This document shows positions 12,266-23,271 of a stretch of DNA of 64,000 bases, piece by piece. The translations under genes and the position numbers were made by a program. Under the pieces are notes generated by a model. That model did not search any database and was not told the DNA's origin. It saw nothing but the letters and a program-made list of their open reading frames with translations. The stretch lies in contig NC_056410.1 in assembly GCF_905147365.1 (NCBI RefSeq), forward strand, positions 19,268,001 through 19,332,000, given 5' to 3'. This DNA comes from Aricia agestis. Lineage: Eukaryota; Arthropoda; Insecta; Lepidoptera; Lycaenidae. Each line of letters opens with the position of its first letter. The stretch's first letter is position 1.

Positions 12266-13460
12266 GAGTGGATTTCAACAACTTGCATTTTTATATAATT
12301 TTGCAGCACATTAACTTAACTATAAACAAACCAAAACTCTACCGATATTCAAAATAACAACATGATATTATTGCCACAAGTAGGATAATTTAAGTACACC
12401 AAAATTGCATAAAATCGAGGGTTTTGTCATAAAACGGTTTTCTTTCATTTCTGGCTGGAAACTGGTACGACCCAGCCCACAGCCACCTCCTAAACGGGTT
12501 AGCGTGTGGCTGAATGAAGTAAATGGCGTATTTTGTATGCTTGAGGCGCTGTGGTTGTTGCAACTACGTAAAATGGGTTTTTTAAAACACGTTTTTAGTA
12601 AAGAAAATGTCATTATTTAAGTATAAAATAAGTACCGTTTTAAAATTGAGAAAATTTCCTATACGCAAAGGTATATCAGTACGCAATTTGAAAAATTCTG
12701 CTCGATAGAAAAAAATCTCAAAGATGACTGTTATAACGCTGTTTTTCATAATTAAATCATTTTATGGCTAAATTACACATTGTATAGAAAAAACAAACAT
12801 GTAGTATATGTGTCGTAACCGAACGTAAACGATTTGATATAATATTTAATTTGTGTAATACTAAAAACAAAAGTTTTTTACTCCTATTTTCTATTATCAA
12901 GGCACGCGGCGAGCGCGTAACAGCCACTGTACAAGGCGCGCTGATATGAATATTATTTTAATATCCTTAACGTTGATAATCGTACTGACAGACATCGACC
13001 TGCTTATTTTAGGGACTACTGGGCCTTAAGAGATCAATGGTATTTTTTAGAAACAACGTTTCGTAAATCCCACCAAAATTTAAAAATTATCCGCGGCAGA
13101 CCTAAACTGTGTCATAAAAACTCAACTACAGAAGTTAGAACAAAAAAATTCATGTATTATGAAGAGTCAACTATATAAAACGACTACATAAAAATAAAAA
13201 TCTAATCCAGTATCAAGTTTTCTGTTAATCGGTCTAGATATTGAGTAAAATAGTTCGGTGACAAGCCACCAAAATTGGAAATCGCCTATAAATTATATTT
13301 ATTTTCTTGGAAAATAATAATTATTTAAAGAAAAATAAAGATAGGCCCAAATTATAAGCGTTATGTTATACTTTTAAAATCAAAAATGAAAACGATATCT
13401 TCAAAATATAAGATAGCTTTCAGCCTTGCCACGCAAAAAAGCGGTTTGGGAAATCCAGTC
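12266..13460 (+). mobile_element. Unassigned DNA transposon (inner), nested in the outer one
   Basis: It starts GAGTGGATTTCAAC and ends GGTTTGGGAAATCCAGTC, with ATTT on both sides (12262-12265, 13461-13464). Both ends resemble those of the enclosing element in the same orientation: left GGGTGAATTTCAAC, right CGTTTGGGAAATTCACCC. It is 1,195 bp. It mostly lacks the CACCGATATG motif but has CACCAAAATT three times (about 12398, 13071, 13266). Two overlapping open frames of 71 and 81 aa on opposite strands (12368-12620) have no recognisable domain. Confidence 0.6.
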
Positions 13461-13511
13461 ATTTGATGTAGGGATATAGAATAAATAAAATAATACAATT
13501 TATCATCGTTG

Positions 13512-13558
13512 CCTTTATTAAAATGAACTAGATCACATCTAGTTCATTTTAATAAAGG
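13512..13558. repeat. Perfect palindrome, 22-bp stem, 3-nt loop
   Basis: Arms 13512-13533 and 13537-13558 (CCTTTATTAAAATGAACTAG and so on) are perfect. It lies in the outer transposon, 50 bp right of the inner one. Confidence 0.85.
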
Positions 13559-14703
13559 AAAATAAAGTAAAAACTTTAAATGGCTCATACATCCTTACAT
13601 CCATTCATTTTTACTATCATGCGCATTTGTAATTTTAAGTATACAAAGTATACTTAACGAAATGCCACTAGATCAACCGATATGATAAAACAATTCACCG
13701 ATATGGTAAAATTATCAACCGATATGATAAAGCAATCCACCGATGTGACAAAACTGTGCGTTGGTCATGATTCCAAACACCGATATTAGATTTAAGACAC
13801 CGATTCGTTTTTTCTTATAATTTCGGTGTAAATTATCATATCGATGGTCAAAATGACCACCGATTACACCGATATGAGAGCAGCGACGTGAGAAAAAACG
13901 CACTTTTTAGGAAATTATAAAAAATGCATTATATCTAAGATACATTTGGTTACAGATAATGAAGCTTAATTACTTAATACATTCATTAGAACCAAACAAC
14001 CATTTTAAAACTATTAATTACATTTAAAAAATTCAATCACCGATATTATAAAATAATTGCCCGAGAACATTTTAATGGCATACTTATATTGTTGGCACGA
14101 ATATGCAGCGGTTTGACGAAAATCTGTCTTGACTGCATGGAAGTACACACTAAGGAGTAAATTAAAATTGGGGTGGGGAGACTGTCCGACTCGTCGATGA
14201 AAAGTAATGTTTAAATTTCTTTTATCCAGCGATATGAGGAAAATACTCAGGACAAGTACATTTGTGCCTCTAAGTAACTATAATCGTTAATTATGTAATA
14301 AAATATGGTATATAATAATAGATTAACTAATATTCTACGAAATAATATAAGTTACTCCCTTAAATTATTCATATTTTCTAGTATGTAACCGTTTTTGTTT
14401 GTAAAAAAAGTAGAGGGACAGCACCGATTTGATAAAAATAGATCTTCAAGTTATTTATTTCTACCTTTGTAATAGTCCTAGGCATATTATATTTTTTCCA
14501 CAATCCTATTGCTACCCATTGAATAGTAAAACAAATAATTTATAACAATATTCCCTTTTTTAATAGTAATTTCAACGAAGACAAAAAAAGCCGTTTGGGA
14601 AATTCACCCATCAGCAAAAACAATATTATTTATATAAGAAAATATTGCGTCTTCTTGGTTTCAGTATAAATATCTCACAGAGCGGTTCATTATTATAATT
14701 AAA

Positions 14704-14850
14704 CTAGCTGTCCCGGTGAACTTCGTGTCACTTTGAAACCTTCTCTAGACTTCTACGAATATTTTAAGACTAAAATCAGCCCAATCCGTTCAGCCGTTTT
14801 CGAGTTTTACCGCGACTAACACATTTGAAAATCCATATTTATATATAAGA
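14704..14850 (-). mobile_element. Helitron-like short element
   Basis: Read on the minus strand it starts TCTTATATATAAATATGG and ends CACCGGGACAGCTAG before T. The interior includes AACGGCTGAACGGATTGGG, which I recognise as a common insect dispersed repeat. No clear 3' hairpin is visible. Confidence 0.6.
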
Positions 14851-15336
14851 ATAGTAGAGTCCATTCCCATGCCTAAATCCCATTAAATTAAGTCCAATAG
14901 TTTTAAAACCTATTCGATGAATGAAAATACTATTTCTTATAGTGTTTATCATTACGTTAAGTTTAATCCTACAATAATATCTGATCCCAGAATATGGCCT
15001 TACTATTTCCCAATTGGTATAAAAAACAGCGACACCTTGCTTGGCAGTCGGGTAAAAAGTAGCGTTACCGCTATAAGACCAGTGTCGTAACGTGAGTTGT
15101 ATAGAAAAATGTCACAAATTTGTGAAACTCGATGACCGTTATGTGCTAAGTGGTTTTCGTCACCCACGGTTACAGTTTTTTTAATATGTTTGAAAGTAAG
15201 GAACTTTTGGAGATTTTCCAATATGCCAGTCCCATCGCAGCCTTACAAACTTAAATCTAAAATAATAATTACCCTTTTTAAAATAATGTTTCTAATATGC
15301 CCCGACGGATGTCGTCTCGTCATATCTACGTTGAAA
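14851..15336. other. Non-coding spacer
   Basis: No element recognised. A 72-aa minus-strand frame (15003-15221) has no motif. Confidence 0.45.
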
Positions 15337-15338
15337 TA

Positions 15339-15814
15339 GGCATGATGACTATTTTTTTTTCTTATCGGTAATTGAAAGACACTTAAAAAATAGAAACATC
15401 GTTGAAAGAATGACTCTGATAGCTTAAAAATTCACCAAGATATGACAATTCAAATATCTCATAAAAAAGACGTGCCCGAAACGCTCCATACAAAGTGCTA
15501 CGAAAGTATGACGTCAGTCTTTCGTAGTTTGTACGCATCGGGAGACAACTTTGTTCGACAGGTATATTAAATATTGCGTTTATGAAAGTGGTTTCATAAC
15601 AAAAGTTGCTTATAATTGCATAAGTTATCGAACTGTATTCAAATATTAAGAAATTTAATTGAAAAAAAATTCGACTTGAATATTCAACTTTGAAGGCGCA
15701 TAACAAAAAAAATACAAATGCTATCAAACTGAAATTTTGCGAACACTTATTTTTTACCGTGATTTCTTTATTTTAGTAACAAAATTCGCTAATCTTTGAC
15801 CTTGTCATCATCCC
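15339..15814. mobile_element. TA-flanked element, GGCATGATGAC ends, copy 1
   Basis: TA at 15337-15338 and 15815-15816 flanks inverted ends GGCATGATGAC and GTCATCATCCC. The whole length matches 37303-37769 closely and in the same orientation. A 114-aa minus-strand frame inside is not conserved in the second copy, so it is unlikely to be coding. Confidence 0.75.
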
Positions 15815-15816
15815 TA

Positions 15817-16235
15817 TTGTCAAAAACTAACGTCATCGGACCTAATTCTATTTTTCTCTTCTTTCTTGTACAAGATATTATTCAACTTAGGAAATAATGT
15901 AAGTTTCATCAAAGTCGGTCGGTTTAATATGTCTGAATCTGATGAAGGTTCTGCTAACACCATTTGAGAAATTCCTACATCTAACAAATTGATAACCATC
16001 TTCAGATTCACTCTTAGCGACTTTACACAGGGTTACAGTTGTCACATTATTATTGGTGCCGTGAACCGGTAACGGCAATAGCGGAAGGTGTACGGTATCC
16101 TTTAGGAAGTGAACCCATAAACCAACTGTTGTGCCACATGTGATATATGGAGTCATGTCCAAACTAATAATAATCGATACATGAACCATACCGGTACAAT
16201 TGAAACACTACAATATTTTACTGGATAGGCCCATA
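15817..16235. other. Non-coding spacer
   Basis: A 100-aa minus-strand frame (15887-16189) resembles no family I know. The region is otherwise featureless. Confidence 0.4.
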
Positions 16236-16351
16236 TTTTTTTATAAAATAAGGGGGCAAAGGAGCAAATGGAACACCTGATGGAAAGCAACTACCGTCGC
16301 CCATGGACACTCGCAACATTAGAGGAGCTGCAGGTGCGTTTCCGGTCTTAA
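16236..16351 (-). mobile_element. SINE-like family, tail-only copy 3
   Basis: This is the inverted tail body, from the poly(T)/ATAAAATAAGGGGG side to GGTCTTAAAA. It stops at the same internal junction as copy 2. Confidence 0.75.
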
Positions 16352-17967
16352 AAAATATATAATATCATGTAAGACGTTTTACTTAAATATAGGTTTTTTC
16401 TTATAGTGTTTTATAATTGTGTGATACGTTTAAAAAATGGTAGTTTGCTAATTGCTACATTATTTATTTTTCTGCAACATTGAAAACTTAATTCAATCTA
16501 AGCACAACTCGACCGATACAATTATTAACTTTTAAATTTCTACAAATAAAATATTTAACAATATTATGTTAGAGTTGTGACGATTGTTAAATATTAATTC
16601 CGTTAAACCCGATGTTTTCCCAGAGAACTTGAGTATTTTACCGTTGAAAATATCCTTTTCCACATTTTTGACTTTAGCACATTCAATATTATAGCATTTA
16701 TAGCACATCTCGCTGAATTTCCTTTTGTAACGTGTACCGAATTTTAAAACGTACGTGGTATTCAAATGTTCTAAAAGCTTCATGACATTAGTGTGTCGTC
16801 ATCTATATGACGTCATCGTCAAGCTATGTTTTTTACGATTAGTGCTTTTGTAGATACGAGCAGGTTTAAGTCAAAAAAAAAAACTTTTAAGTGACAAAAT
16901 TGGTAATCGTTTATCGCTAACAAACTGCACCTTTTCCGACATTAAAAGTATCCTACGTTTTCCCTCGGGCGCAAAATATCTCAGTAATAGATTGCATCAA
17001 AATAGGTTCTGTAATTTAAACTTGATATTCCGTATTGGAAAGTATTTTTTTTTATTTTTCGCGCATCTTGTGTGTTGAGTAATAGTAACCACGATCTACG
17101 TATAGACATCATAAATTTTGATACTTTCATATTCATATTTACTTTTTAAACGCTTCCCATGGAGATTTCACATTTCATGTTTGACCAGAATTAGTTACGT
17201 AAGTTACGGTCTTCGGCCTGACATTACTCTTCCGTAGATAAGTGTGAACAGTGCTTTAAGAGATAAGAGTAATCTCGGAATTTTCAAAGAAACTTTTACT
17301 TTTATGATAACTTGGGCTGGTAGAAGAAAGATTAACCTAATATGAAGTTATCTGATGTCTTGCTTTATTTTGATAATAATTTTCTACCTTTTTCAACAGT
17401 TTTTCACTTTTAGTCCTTTTTAAAGTTCACTATTGAAAAAATATTATTCTCTACAGACGCTAAAAAATGTGAAAATACCGGCGAAATAACACAGAAAATC
17501 TTTTAGCATCAAAACTTTTGAAAATGGCTGCGCAAAATTTTATACCTGATGAAAATAAATACGTTTTCACATTTTTAAATTACATTCACTAAAAGCGAAC
17601 TCACACAACCTGCTGCCGTTGACTTCCCATTTTCTAACGAGATTTTTGCTCACTCATAAGATACTCAATGCTCGATAGAGACTTCTTTACTTTGTTCTTC
17701 GGATCTATATGATACTTCATTATAATTAAGAACAACATTTTACATGGGAATCCCCACCAAAATATGCGTAATGAGCTAATGAGTGAGTATTGACTATGTC
17801 GATCTTTTATTTTGACACAAGTTTGGTAGTTGTGTCAACAAAATAATTTCATCTCGTGTAACTCCCCCAAAACTACAGGCTGCGACCGCACCTGCAACTA
17901 CCTATATATTATACTATACTTATTCTTTTTTACCTTCTATGTATCATTAGAACATCACAATAATGGA
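16352..17967. other. Non-coding spacer
   Basis: AT-rich, no element or gene recognised. Confidence 0.5.
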
Positions 17968-18092
17968 CTATCAGATAAGTTGATTTCTAGGCTGATGGGG
18001 GACCTACGTGGTTTGGTCGCGTTACGTCAAACCCAGTCGACAGATCACAATTAACATTAAATCAACTGCCTAGGAATCAATTTCCTCAATGG
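17968..18092. mobile_element. CTATCAGAGAAGTTGATTCC-family MITE, shortened copy
   Basis: The left part reads CTATCAGATAAGTTGATTTC and the right part CCTAGGAATCAATTTCCTC. The centre shares GTTTGGTCGCGTTACGTCAA with the copy at 36198-36354. Confidence 0.65.
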
Positions 18093-18186
18093 TACAAATA
18101 TAAAATCGTATTCCACAAATAAAACAGGGATATAATCATACAGATAACTAATAACTAAGTTGTTTAATTGAAGGTATCTATCGAAC

Positions 18187-18270
18187 AGAAAGCTGGTGTC
18201 CCACTGACCGCCTAAGTCCCTTAAACCCCGTCCGCGGAAGCGCCTACTTAGTGTCCGACACCGGCTTTCT
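18187..18270. repeat. Short inverted repeat
   Basis: AGAAAGCTGGTGTC at 18187-18200 pairs with GACACCGGCTTTCT at 18257-18270 (one mismatch), around a GC-rich centre. A small MITE is possible; no TSD was seen. Confidence 0.55.
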
Positions 18271-18526
18271 AACTTAATTACCCTCGTAACTACACTAAAT
18301 CTCAGCTGATACTGGTTTTTATACCTTTGAATGTTGCTGATTGTGACAGGTTAGTGACCCAAAAAAGGATTGCACTCTGGGAGTGCCGACAGAAGTGAAA
18401 ATTAATTAACATACTTTTTCACCACGCAGTAAAAAGGGCATATTGCTTCCTCTCCTACGCTGCGCCGGCGGCCAACTTAGCCTCCGTCCGTGATATATCC
18501 TGAGTCTAAAATTTTTACCCATCCCA

Positions 18527-18671
18527 AAAAGAGTGGATCTTCTTATTAGTAAGGGCCAAGGGGGTTTAATTATATTTTTATGTTTGACAAGGAAAAGTGC
18601 ATAACGCAATGAAAAGAGTGGATCTTCTAATTAGTAAGGGGGTTTAATATAATATATTTTATAAGGAAAAG
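18527..18671. repeat. Imperfect local tandem duplication
   Basis: The units at 18527-18598 and 18612-18671 both begin AAAAGAGTGGATCTTCT and share TTAGTAAGG and GGGTTTAAT. The second has short deletions. Confidence 0.65.
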
Positions 18672-18930
18672 AAATCAATACTTTCGGCGTCGTAATTTGC
18701 ATTCCATCTAGTAAGATAAATGTTTAACAACGAAAGAGAACATTAGTTTATTTGTAGAAAGTATTGACGTTTCATTTCTTTACCGAAAATGATGTAACTC
18801 CAACAATTAATAACCAAATGGAACTTTCACTGAGAAAACAAATAAAAGCCGCTAACTATTGTATAATGTCGTGAATCAATCGTTACTTGAAAACTTTACC
18901 AAACAAACTTAGTCCAAAATGCAGTCCATT

Positions 18931-19046
18931 GCAATTTTGTTTTTTTTTTTTTTGTTATTCGGTGTCGACTAAGGATTTCCACTTATTGACAGTAAATTTA
19001 TCCTGGTAGCTTTAGAGGCGTAAACTAGCCCTGGATGCTGCACGCA
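18931..19046 (-). pseudogene. Retroposed RNA fragment with poly(A) and 15-bp TSD
   Basis: The 15-bp sequence AAAATGCAGTCCATT at 18916-18930 is repeated at 19047-19061. Between them lies, on the minus strand, about 95 nt of unique sequence followed by a poly(A) run of about 15 (seen as T on the plus strand near 18940-18953). That is the signature of LINE-mediated retroposition of an RNA. I do not recognise the source. One minus frame ends CGC CTC TAA early on, so it could be the last codons and 3' UTR of a processed mRNA. A 5'-truncated SINE is the alternative. Confidence 0.65.
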
Positions 19047-19061
19047 AAAATGCAGTCCATT

Positions 19062-19553
19062 CCTTTTTGGTAAATGAAATATCTTTTAATGAATATGGTA
19101 CAATACTTTGTCCTACTCGTATAGTTTAATACTGTTTCCAGTATAATTAAACTTTGACTCTACATTAAAAATCATTTAAAATAGATTCACATAAAACATA
19201 AACTTCATAACCTGAAATTTCAAAGGAACCATAAAATAAACCAGCGCTTGAAAAACATACGCCGTTTCACTTTGAAATATGAATATGGAAGGCGCGTTGG
19301 GGCCACGCTAGAAAAAGGCCTAACTGTAAACCGACAATGAGTCCGTTTTCGTCCATCACGTACAATCTACGTGTACGGGACGTATTGCTTTCTAATTCCT
19401 TTGCAGTTTTGAGTCCTTTTTATATAGAGCTTAGAACAAGGTTAATAGAGACCATAGTAGGATTCGTTTCCAAAATCTTATTTTAAATATTTTAGATATT
19501 TTTGAAATTAGTGCTGAAATGCGAATAATAATATATTAATTATTTTATATTTA
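19062..19553. other. Non-coding spacer
   Basis: Nothing recognised. Confidence 0.45.
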
Positions 19554-19707
19554 CTTGCTATTTGACTTGTTGTATTCGATAAAACACGAATAAAATGTCA
19601 TTTTCTAAAAATGATTCCTAGCTAGATCGATTTATCGTCCCCGAAAATTACTAAATTTTATGAAAATTGTTGGATTCCGAGATTCCAATTATACTTATAT
19701 ATACAAG

Positions 19708-19753
<46 letters not shown>

Positions 19754-19761
19754 ATATAAGA
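19554..19761 (-). mobile_element. Non-autonomous Helitron, family B, copy 1, with AT microsatellite
   Basis: On the minus strand it starts TCTTATATCTTT and ends near GTCAAATAGCAAG (degraded CTAG). It shares CGATAAATCGATCTAGC and ATTTTATTCGTGTTTTATCG with the intact copy at 60558-60767. An (AT)n run of about 40 bp (19711-19750) sits near its 5' end. Confidence 0.7.
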
Positions 19762-20230
19762 TAATTGAGTTATATATCCGCATATTGAGTTTATCATTTT
19801 AAGTCTGATTTTCAGGTTATTTGACAGGATTATAATATCTATTCTCTAGCGCTATATTGGCCTTAAATACGCAAACCAATCAGCATCACTGTTGAAATAA
19901 ACTCCTGTTCAGAAAACCTCTACACTTATTATTACGGCACTATTAGTAGCTTGTAAGCGAACAGTATAACCTCTATATTACTGTCATAGATTAACAATAA
20001 TCTAGTTATGATATTAACAAAGAGCAACGCCTACTGAACGTACAAAAACTGTAACAAGCGTCTGCGCGAGTAACGGAAACCGAGTTCGTTACCACAGACT
20101 GTTACTCAAATTAGCGCGGCGAATATTGTTTTACAATCATATTATTATGTGATATAATAAAGTTTCTAATACTGTATTATATTTATAGAACTATGTAAAT
20201 TGCTCTTAATCTCTACATAGATAATATTAA
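19762..20230. other. Non-coding spacer
   Basis: Nothing recognised between two Helitrons of the same family. Confidence 0.45.
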
Positions 20231-20441
20231 CTAGCTATTTGCCCAAGCTTTGCTGTATTCGATAAAACACGAATAAAATTACATATTCTAAAAATGATTT
20301 CTAGCTAGATCGATTTATCGCCCCCGAAACCCCTATATACTAAATTTCATGTAAATCGTTAGAGCCGATTCCGAGATTCCAATTATATAATATTATATAG
20401 TATATACATATATACAAGAATTGCTCGTTTAAAGATATAAG
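20231..20441 (-). mobile_element. Non-autonomous Helitron, family B, copy 2
   Basis: It has plus-strand CTAGCTATTTGCCCAAGC at its 3' side and TTGCTCGTTTAAAGATATAA at its 5' side. The short AT-rich segment where copy 1 carries its microsatellite is unexpanded here. It is 0.5 kb from copy 1, in the same orientation. Confidence 0.75.
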
Positions 20442-20752
20442 TTATTAATAAATATTTAAAGAAGAAAGAATTAAAAACATACTCAACTAAGTAAATTAGC
20501 CGCGTGTAAAGAAAATACTAACACTTCATTTACTATAAATCATTTTAATAACCACTATGTCATTATTGAGTAACTGCAATATTACTCTACAGTCTACATA
20601 CTATACAAAACTTGTATATCTATAAAAGTTTACAGAGGAACCCTAGTTCAAATCCACCGTCAATTATAAAGCGTACTTACATATTTGCGATTTCCAGTGA
20701 CTACGGGAAATCCGTCAAATATGTTCACTAGACTCGACTCGACTGTGCCCGC

Positions 20753-20813
20753 AGGCCTTAATTCTGATGCAGCCGTACGCTGACTATAATAGCAGCTATC
20801 AGAATTAAGGCCT
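20753..20813. repeat. Short inverted repeat
   Basis: AGGCCTTAATTCTGAT pairs perfectly with ATCAGAATTAAGGCCT around a 29-nt centre. No TSD. Confidence 0.65.
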
Positions 20814-21385
20814 ATGATATGAGGTAGCTATTCAAAAATATGGTAAACTGGACCCCTGGCTAAAATGTTTTGGTAATTTCCCTGTCGAAGTTCAAGATCG
20901 AATTATAAATAAAGGATTCCTTTCGAAAAATCCAAATCCCCTACATTATTAGTAAGTTCGCAACTTAACAGTCAAATCGATGAAAGCATCTTAGCTAAGA
21001 CCCTAGTAGATGAATCTAGCGGCTATCTTCATATTCAAACCTTGAAAAAATTGCCAACAAAAGTGAATAATTGCCGTAAAAAGAATAACGATTAAAAAAC
21101 TTTAACAAAACGGCCGGAATTTTAAAAGCAATTAATGAAAATCAAGCGAATGAAGTTGTCAGAATTGTCTGTTTATTTTTTATTTTTTTGTTCACAGGTA
21201 ATTCGCTGTCGGATACTTCGTAGATAAATAGAACTTCCTGGGATCTGGGAAACTCCGGCTCATGTTCGTTTAAAAACGGTAACTTTTAACGTGTAAGTAC
21301 CGCAATACCAACCTTCCACGAAATCGAATTTTAGCAAAATTTTGGTACCTACTTAACTATGAAGTGGTACCAGAGTTTTTTTGCT
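20814..21385. other. Non-coding spacer
   Basis: Nothing recognised. Confidence 0.45.
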
Positions 21386-21388
21386 ACT

Positions 21389-21625
21389 GTGGCGGTACCC
21401 ACAATTCGCCTCACATTCCTGCATCGCGCTATCGAAGTTTTCTGAGCGCGTCGAGGAATGCGTGCGTGGAGGCCGCAAAGAAAGATCTTCCGACCGAGCG
21501 AGGTGTTATGCTCGGTCAGGCCGAAGCCCACGTGATACATTTCAGCTGTCGTATATATACCGATGCGCTCAGAAAACTTCGATAGCGCGATGCAGGAATG
21601 TTAGGCGAATTGTGGGTACCGCCAC
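21389..21625. mobile_element. Long-TIR MITE (about 60-bp arms)
   Basis: Arms start GTGGCGGTACCCACAATTCG and run to TTTTCTGAGCGC, almost perfectly inverted. ACT lies on both sides (21386-21388, 21626-21628). The overlapping 63-102 aa frames on both strands are products of the arms and not genes. Confidence 0.75.
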
Positions 21626-21708
21626 ACTACCATCCCAAACATCCCCAAATATAAACCCCAAAAACCACTTAAAACTTACATCACTTTAATTAGCTAACTA
21701 CAATAAGT

Positions 21709-21903
21709 CGGTCCTGCGCCTGATCTGTCAGTCAGTCGTGTCAGTCTTCCGTCCCACTAGGTTATGAGAGTAAAGGAATAGAGAGTGCTCTCGTGCACAC
21801 ACTTGGGCACTATAAAATTACTCCTTTCAATGAAACCACGTCAGTTACGCAGGAGGCCACCGTCACCGAATCCGGTGTGGGAGTTATAATAATATTTTAT
21901 TAT
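21709..21903 (+). mobile_element. 5'-truncated LINE-like fragment with 15-bp TSD
   Basis: TAACTACAATAAGTC flanks it at 21694-21708 and 21904-21918. The insert begins GGTCCTGCGCCTGATCTGTC, contains GGTTATGAGAGTAAAGGAAT and ends in an ATT-rich tail. I recognise the body as a widespread lepidopteran dispersed sequence but cannot name the element. The long TSD and tail indicate target-primed retrotransposition. Confidence 0.7.
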
Positions 21904-21918
21904 TAACTACAATAAGTC

Positions 21919-22710
21919 TCAACTGGAATCGCAAGCAACCCAATGATATAGTCAATTTTTATACGTAACGTTATACCGACTAAACTATCAGCCGGTATAT
22001 TATGATTTGCAGTTGTATCTAAGTAACTGTTTTGTATATCGACCTGCTACTGACATACTATGCTATGCACAAACAAATTGAGAGCTGCAATCAACTCTCG
22101 ATCATAACATCTAGTCCGTGATACATTGCCGCATACCAAGGTCAAATCAGAACTGTACTTATAAATGGCTACGTAATGGATGAATTCGAGAAAATGTGTT
22201 ACCTCTCACTTTCTTGGAATTCGGGCCCATACGTGAAAGTGAATATTCGACTTCATTGATACTTCTTGACCTTTACTATGAATGGTTTGCAATCAGCGCT
22301 AGTTTGGGAAATATTCGGTAACTCCAACAATTAGAATAACATTTTCATCGTTTATCTTAATAAGCGAGCGAAAGTGTATACATTGATAATATTTTTCTTT
22401 CTTTCGTAGAGAAAGGTTAAACATTGACATACATTTTTAATACTCATCTTTGTGTATGATATTTTATAATGATTTTCTTATCATACGAAGGAAGGGAGAG
22501 AACGTAATATTTCTTTTAATATTTTAACCAAATATAAACTTTAATCTAGACTGCTCAATCAATAGATTCTATTGACAAACCTATGCCTACTGTACATAAT
22601 AAAAAAAGCCAAAAAAAACTTTAAAAAATAACATAAGGCTGGATTTTTATGCGACGCACGGTTTAGCGGCTACATTTCGAGATTACAATAATATACAGTA
22701 CTTACCTGTA
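21919..22710. other. Non-coding spacer
   Basis: Nothing recognised. Confidence 0.45.
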
Positions 22711-22759
22711 GGCAGTCTAAGTTAAGGCTGTCATGAATGCAGCCTTAACTTAGACTGCC
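22711..22759. repeat. Perfect palindrome, 20-bp stem, 9-nt loop
   Basis: GGCAGTCTAAGTTAAGGCTG at 22711-22730 pairs with its exact complement at 22740-22759. No TSD was seen. Confidence 0.85.
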
Positions 22760-22890
22760 CAATCTTCAGATTGAATTGACTTAATATATTGTGCTAATAG
22801 CTTACTGTACAAAAAAAAGTGAAACAACACTTCACAACTACAGTTTGAGTAATGTCAAAATAATCTATTTAATATAATAAAATAATCTAT

Positions 22891-23224
22891 ATACGTGGGA
22901 GAGCCAGGCACGAATGGGCCGACTCGACCGGAGAAATACCACGCTCTCACAGAAAACCGGCGTGAAACAGCGCTTGCGCTGTGTTTCGCCGAGTGAGTGA
23001 GTTTACCGGAGGCCCAATCCCCTACCCTTATTCCCTTCCTTGCCCTCCCCTATTCCCTTCCCTTCCCTTCTCATCCCTACCCTCCCCTATTACCCTATTC
23101 CCTCGTAAAAGGCCGGCAACGCACCTGCAGCTCTTCTGATGCTGTGAGTGTCCATTGGCGACGGAAGTTGCTTTCCATCAGGTGACCCGTTTGCTCGATT
23201 GCCCCCTTATTTCATAAAAAAAAA
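22891..23224 (+). mobile_element. SINE-like retroposon, copy 4 (full length)
   Basis: It starts ATACGTGGGAGAGCC (with a small internal deletion after it) and ends TTATTTCAT plus poly(A). A 47-bp sequence at 22821-22867 recurs at 23225-23271 with two mismatches, far longer than a usual TSD. A 23-bp AT-rich piece lies between the left copy and the SINE. Confidence 0.85.
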
Positions 23225-23271
23225 GAAACAACACTTCACAACTAAAGTTTGAGGAATGTCAAAATAATCTA

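Larger units (their letters stand above)
11866..14609 (+). mobile_element. Unassigned DNA transposon (outer), interrupted by a related one
   Basis: It starts GGGTGAATTTC and ends GAAATTCACCC, an 11-bp inverted repeat flanked by ATCA (11862-11865, 14610-14613). Removing the inner element and one target copy leaves about 1.55 kb. Both halves carry a recurrent motif close to CACCGATATGATAAA, roughly sixteen times. Copies lie near 12041, 12080, 12100, 13675, 13695, 13715, 13738, 13778, 13866, 14038, 14227 and 14423, and inverted near 11899 and 13833. I see no transposase. Four-bp TSDs occur in several superfamilies (Sola and Chapaev, for example), and I cannot choose among them. Strand is arbitrary. 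Confidence 0.6.

Noticed and set aside
15383..15727. 114-aa minus-strand frame
   Set aside because: It lies in a TA-flanked element and is not kept open in the second copy at 37303-37769.
15887..16189. 100-aa minus-strand frame
   Set aside because: No recognisable motif, no splice or codon-usage support in AT-rich DNA.
21349..21689. Overlapping 63-102 aa frames on both strands
   Set aside because: They lie in the inverted arms of a MITE and share sequence because of it.
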